From: Gammaproteobacteria bacterium
Lineage (GTDB): Bacteria; Pseudomonadota; Gammaproteobacteria; UBA7966
DNA length: 7,548 bases
Direction: 5' to 3'
Assembly: GCA_003485715.1 (NCBI GenBank)
Contig: DNIF01000273.1
Location: forward strand, 1 to 7,548
Shown here: positions 5,825 through 7,548 of the stretch, in pieces
Numbering within the stretch: position 1 is the first letter of the stretch
Layout: the number at the start of each line of letters is the position of its first letter
Program-made: the position numbers and the translations under genes
Notes under the pieces: generated by a model
Database searches by the model: none
Seen by the model: the letters and a program-made list of their open reading frames with translations, nothing else
What the model was told of the DNA's origin: nothing

Positions 5825-7143
5825 ACATGCAGCCGTTGCCGATCCGGGAGGCACAAGAGGAGTGCCCTTGCGCCACCGCCGGGCACTTCCTGCGCGGCGT
5901 CGCAGCGCGGGTCGCTCGCGCCCCGCTCCGCGCGATCCTCCTGGTCGGCTGCGTATCGTTGCTTGCCGGCTGTGGCACGGTGGATTCCATCACCCGCGGC
6001 GTCACCGGTCTCTTCGACGACGAGGAACAGACGCCCGAGGCCGCTGCGGCCACCAAGGCGGCACGCAAACTTGCACAGCCGGCTGAACTGGGCGAGTTCC
6101 TCATCACACATCGGCCCCGGGAGCTGTGGTCTGCCTCGGTTGGTGGGGGTACTGACGGACGCTACCTCCGACTGCGTCCGGTGCTGGACCACGGGCGTGT
6201 GTTCGCGGCCGAATTCGATGGCGATGTCTTTGCCCTCACGCTGGAAGGCGGGCGGCGCCTATGGTCCATGGATACCCAGACCCACGTCACGGGTGGCCCC
6301 GGGGTGGGCGAAGGTCTGGTCGTGGTCGGCAGCCGAGATGGCGAGATCACCGCCCTCTCGGCCGACCAGGGTGCGGTGCTCTGGCGTGCCCAGGTGACGA
6401 GCGAGGTGCTCGCAGAACCTGCCGTAGGGCTTGGGGTGGTCGTGGTGCGCTCGGCGGACGGCAAGGTCTTCGGCCTCGACGCCGGTGACGGGCGTCGGCG
6501 CTGGAGTTACGACCGCATCGTGCCCACGCTGTCTCTGCGGGGCAGCAGTGCGCCGGTCATTGCGGGTTCGATCGTCATGATCGGCTTCGATAACGGTCGA
6601 CTGGTGGGGCTGGACCTGCTCGAAGGCACGTCCCTGTGGGAGGCGAATGTCGGAGTGCCGCGTGGGCGCACGGACCTCGAACGGATGGTGGACATCGATG
6701 GTGATCTCACCGTCGCCGACGGCACGCTGTATGTCGCAAGCTTCCAGGGCAGTCTCGGTGCCTACGACGTGGACACGGGCGAGGTGCAATGGACCCGCGA
6801 GATCTCGAGCTACAGCGGTGTGGCGGTCGGGCGCGACCACGTCTTCGTGAGTGACGATGCCGGTGCCGTGTGGGCCATCGACCGCAGCAACGGTGAAGTC
6901 ATCTGGAAGCAGGAGGGGCTGCGCAACCGCAGCACGTCGGCACCTGCGGTGGTTGGAGAGCATGTCGTGGTCGGTGATTTCGAGGGCTACGTGCACTGGC
7001 TGGATGTCAGCACCGGTGAGTTCGCCGCGCGGGAACGTGCGGACTCCAGCCCCGTCATCACCGCCCCGCTGGTGGTGGAGGATCTGCTGCTGGTGTACAC
7101 CGCGGGCGGCGACGTCACCGCTTACGGGCCGGACGAACCATGA
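5821..7143 (+). CDS. bamB: Outer membrane protein assembly factor BamB (beta-propeller lipoprotein)
   Basis: BamB is the beta-propeller lipoprotein of the BAM complex; it binds BamA and promotes folding of outer-membrane proteins. The 440-residue product has a lipobox SLLAGC with lipidated Cys51 and Gly at +2, consistent with outer-membrane sorting. PQQ-like blade repeats follow, each closing with a small-residue/Gly-xxx-Trp pattern at Trp103, 148, 188, 228, 273, 324 and 362, as in an eight-bladed propeller. BamB-specific stretches include GFDNGRLVGLD (255-265), ERMVDIDGD (287-295), VVGDFEGYVHW (383-393) and DSSPVITAP (408-416). E. coli BamB has 392 residues. The excess is largely an N-terminal region of about 35 residues before the signal-peptide core. 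The GTG at 5821 overlaps the yfgM stop; an ATG at 5827 is an equally plausible start. A good AGGAG at 5858-5862 has no in-frame start behind it. The stop overlaps der by ATGA. Function is certain; the exact start is not. Confidence 0.95.
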   Translation: MNMQPLPIREAQEECPCATAGHFLRGVAARVARAPLRAILLVGCVSLLAGCGTVDSITRGVTGLFDDEEQTPEAAAATKAARKLAQPAELGEFLITHRPRELWSASVGGGTDGRYLRLRPVLDHGRVFAAEFDGDVFALTLEGGRRLWSMDTQTHVTGGPGVGEGLVVVGSRDGEITALSADQGAVLWRAQVTSEVLAEPAVGLGVVVVRSADGKVFGLDAGDGRRRWSYDRIVPTLSLRGSSAPVIAGSIVMIGFDNGRLVGLDLLEGTSLWEANVGVPRGRTDLERMVDIDGDLTVADGTLYVASFQGSLGAYDVDTGEVQWTREISSYSGVAVGRDHVFVSDDAGAVWAIDRSNGEVIWKQEGLRNRSTSAPAVVGEHVVVGDFEGYVHWLDVSTGEFAARERADSSPVITAPLVVEDLLLVYTAGGDVTAYGPDEP

Positions 7144-7548
7144 AACCCGTGATTGCCCTGATTGGGCGCCCCAACGTCGGCAAGTCCACGCTGTTCAATC
7201 GCATCACGCGCACCCGCGATGCGCTGGTGGCGGACTTCCCGGGTCTGACCCGTGACCGAAAGGTGGGTGAGGGACGGGTCGCGGGTGGTGGTTACCTGGT
7301 GGTGGACACGGCCGGTGTCGGGCAGGAGCAGCCGCAGGAACTGGCCGCACTGGTGGAGCGCCACTCCCTGACGGCCGCCGCCGAGGCCGACGCCATCGTG
7401 CTCGTAGTCGATGCACGCGCCGGTCTGATGGCCGAAGACCTGGAACTCGCCGCTGCGCTGCGTCCCCTGAAGCGACCGCTGTGGCTGGCAGTCAACAAGG
7501 CCGAGGGCATGGATGCGGGGCTCGCATGTGCGGAGTTCCACTCCCTCG
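7140..7548 (+). CDS. der: Ribosome biogenesis GTPase Der (EngA), 5' part
   Basis: Der is an essential GTPase with two tandem G domains and a KH-like C-terminal domain, acting late in 50S subunit assembly. The window holds the first 136 residues, most of G domain 1; the rest lies beyond the 3' edge. Visible motifs are the P-loop GRPNVGKST (9-17), the switch I region DFPGLTRDRK (32-41, with the G2 threonine), G3 DTAG (56-59), the characteristic DARAGLMAED (91-100) and G4 NKAE (119-122). The G4 position that is usually Asp is Glu here, a substitution I recall from some other Der proteins, such as neisserial NKGEG. The ATG at 7140 overlaps the bamB stop by four bases and no strong Shine-Dalgarno precedes it, so translational coupling to bamB is likely. 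The bamB-der adjacency is a conserved gammaproteobacterial arrangement. Confidence 0.97.
   Translation, partial: MKPVIALIGRPNVGKSTLFNRITRTRDALVADFPGLTRDRKVGEGRVAGGGYLVVDTAGVGQEQPQELAALVERHSLTAAAEADAIVLVVDARAGLMAEDLELAAALRPLKRPLWLAVNKAEGMDAGLACAEFHSL

Noticed and set aside
4943..5854. 303-codon open frame on the - strand opposite yfgM
   Set aside because: It is a shadow of yfgM in GC-rich DNA. The sense frame has the transmembrane helix, the GWRYWEES hallmark and a good ribosome binding site.

Overview
The window is a compact, high-GC stretch with seven protein-coding genes, all on the + strand. Their order is ndk (3' part), rlmN, pilF/pilW, rodZ, hisS, yfgM, bamB, der (5' part). This is the conserved gammaproteobacterial rlmN-rodZ-hisS-bamB-der neighbourhood. 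The type IV pilus lipoprotein gene between rlmN and rodZ matches the Pseudomonas-type arrangement rather than the enteric one. Strong GC bias at third codon positions and the protein sequences suggest a GC-rich gammaproteobacterium, perhaps of the Chromatiales/Ectothiorhodospiraceae or Xanthomonadales type. That placement is an inference from style, not a search result.

Layout: ndk ends at 365. After 14 bases comes rlmN, which overlaps pilF by ATGA, and pilF overlaps rodZ by ATGA. A 73-base spacer (3447-3519) precedes hisS. A 154-base spacer (4807-4960) containing GC-rich hairpins precedes yfgM. yfgM overlaps bamB by GTGA, and bamB overlaps der by ATGA, with der running off the window end. 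No RNA gene, mobile element, CRISPR array or clear promoter or intrinsic terminator was seen.

Together the genes cover two themes. Nucleotide and translation functions are Ndk (NTP supply), RlmN (23S rRNA and tRNA m2A), HisRS (histidyl-tRNA) and Der (50S assembly GTPase). Cell-envelope functions are PilF (secretin pilotin), RodZ (MreB-linked rod shape), YfgM (periplasmic chaperone network at the Sec translocon) and BamB (outer-membrane protein assembly).

No previously undescribed system is evident; this is ordinary core genome. The points worth a second look are modest. ispG, normally between rodZ and hisS, is absent. YfgM has a long low-complexity C-terminal tail. BamB has an unusually long N-terminus with a misplaced ribosome-binding-like motif. 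Alternative hairpins lie upstream of yfgM.
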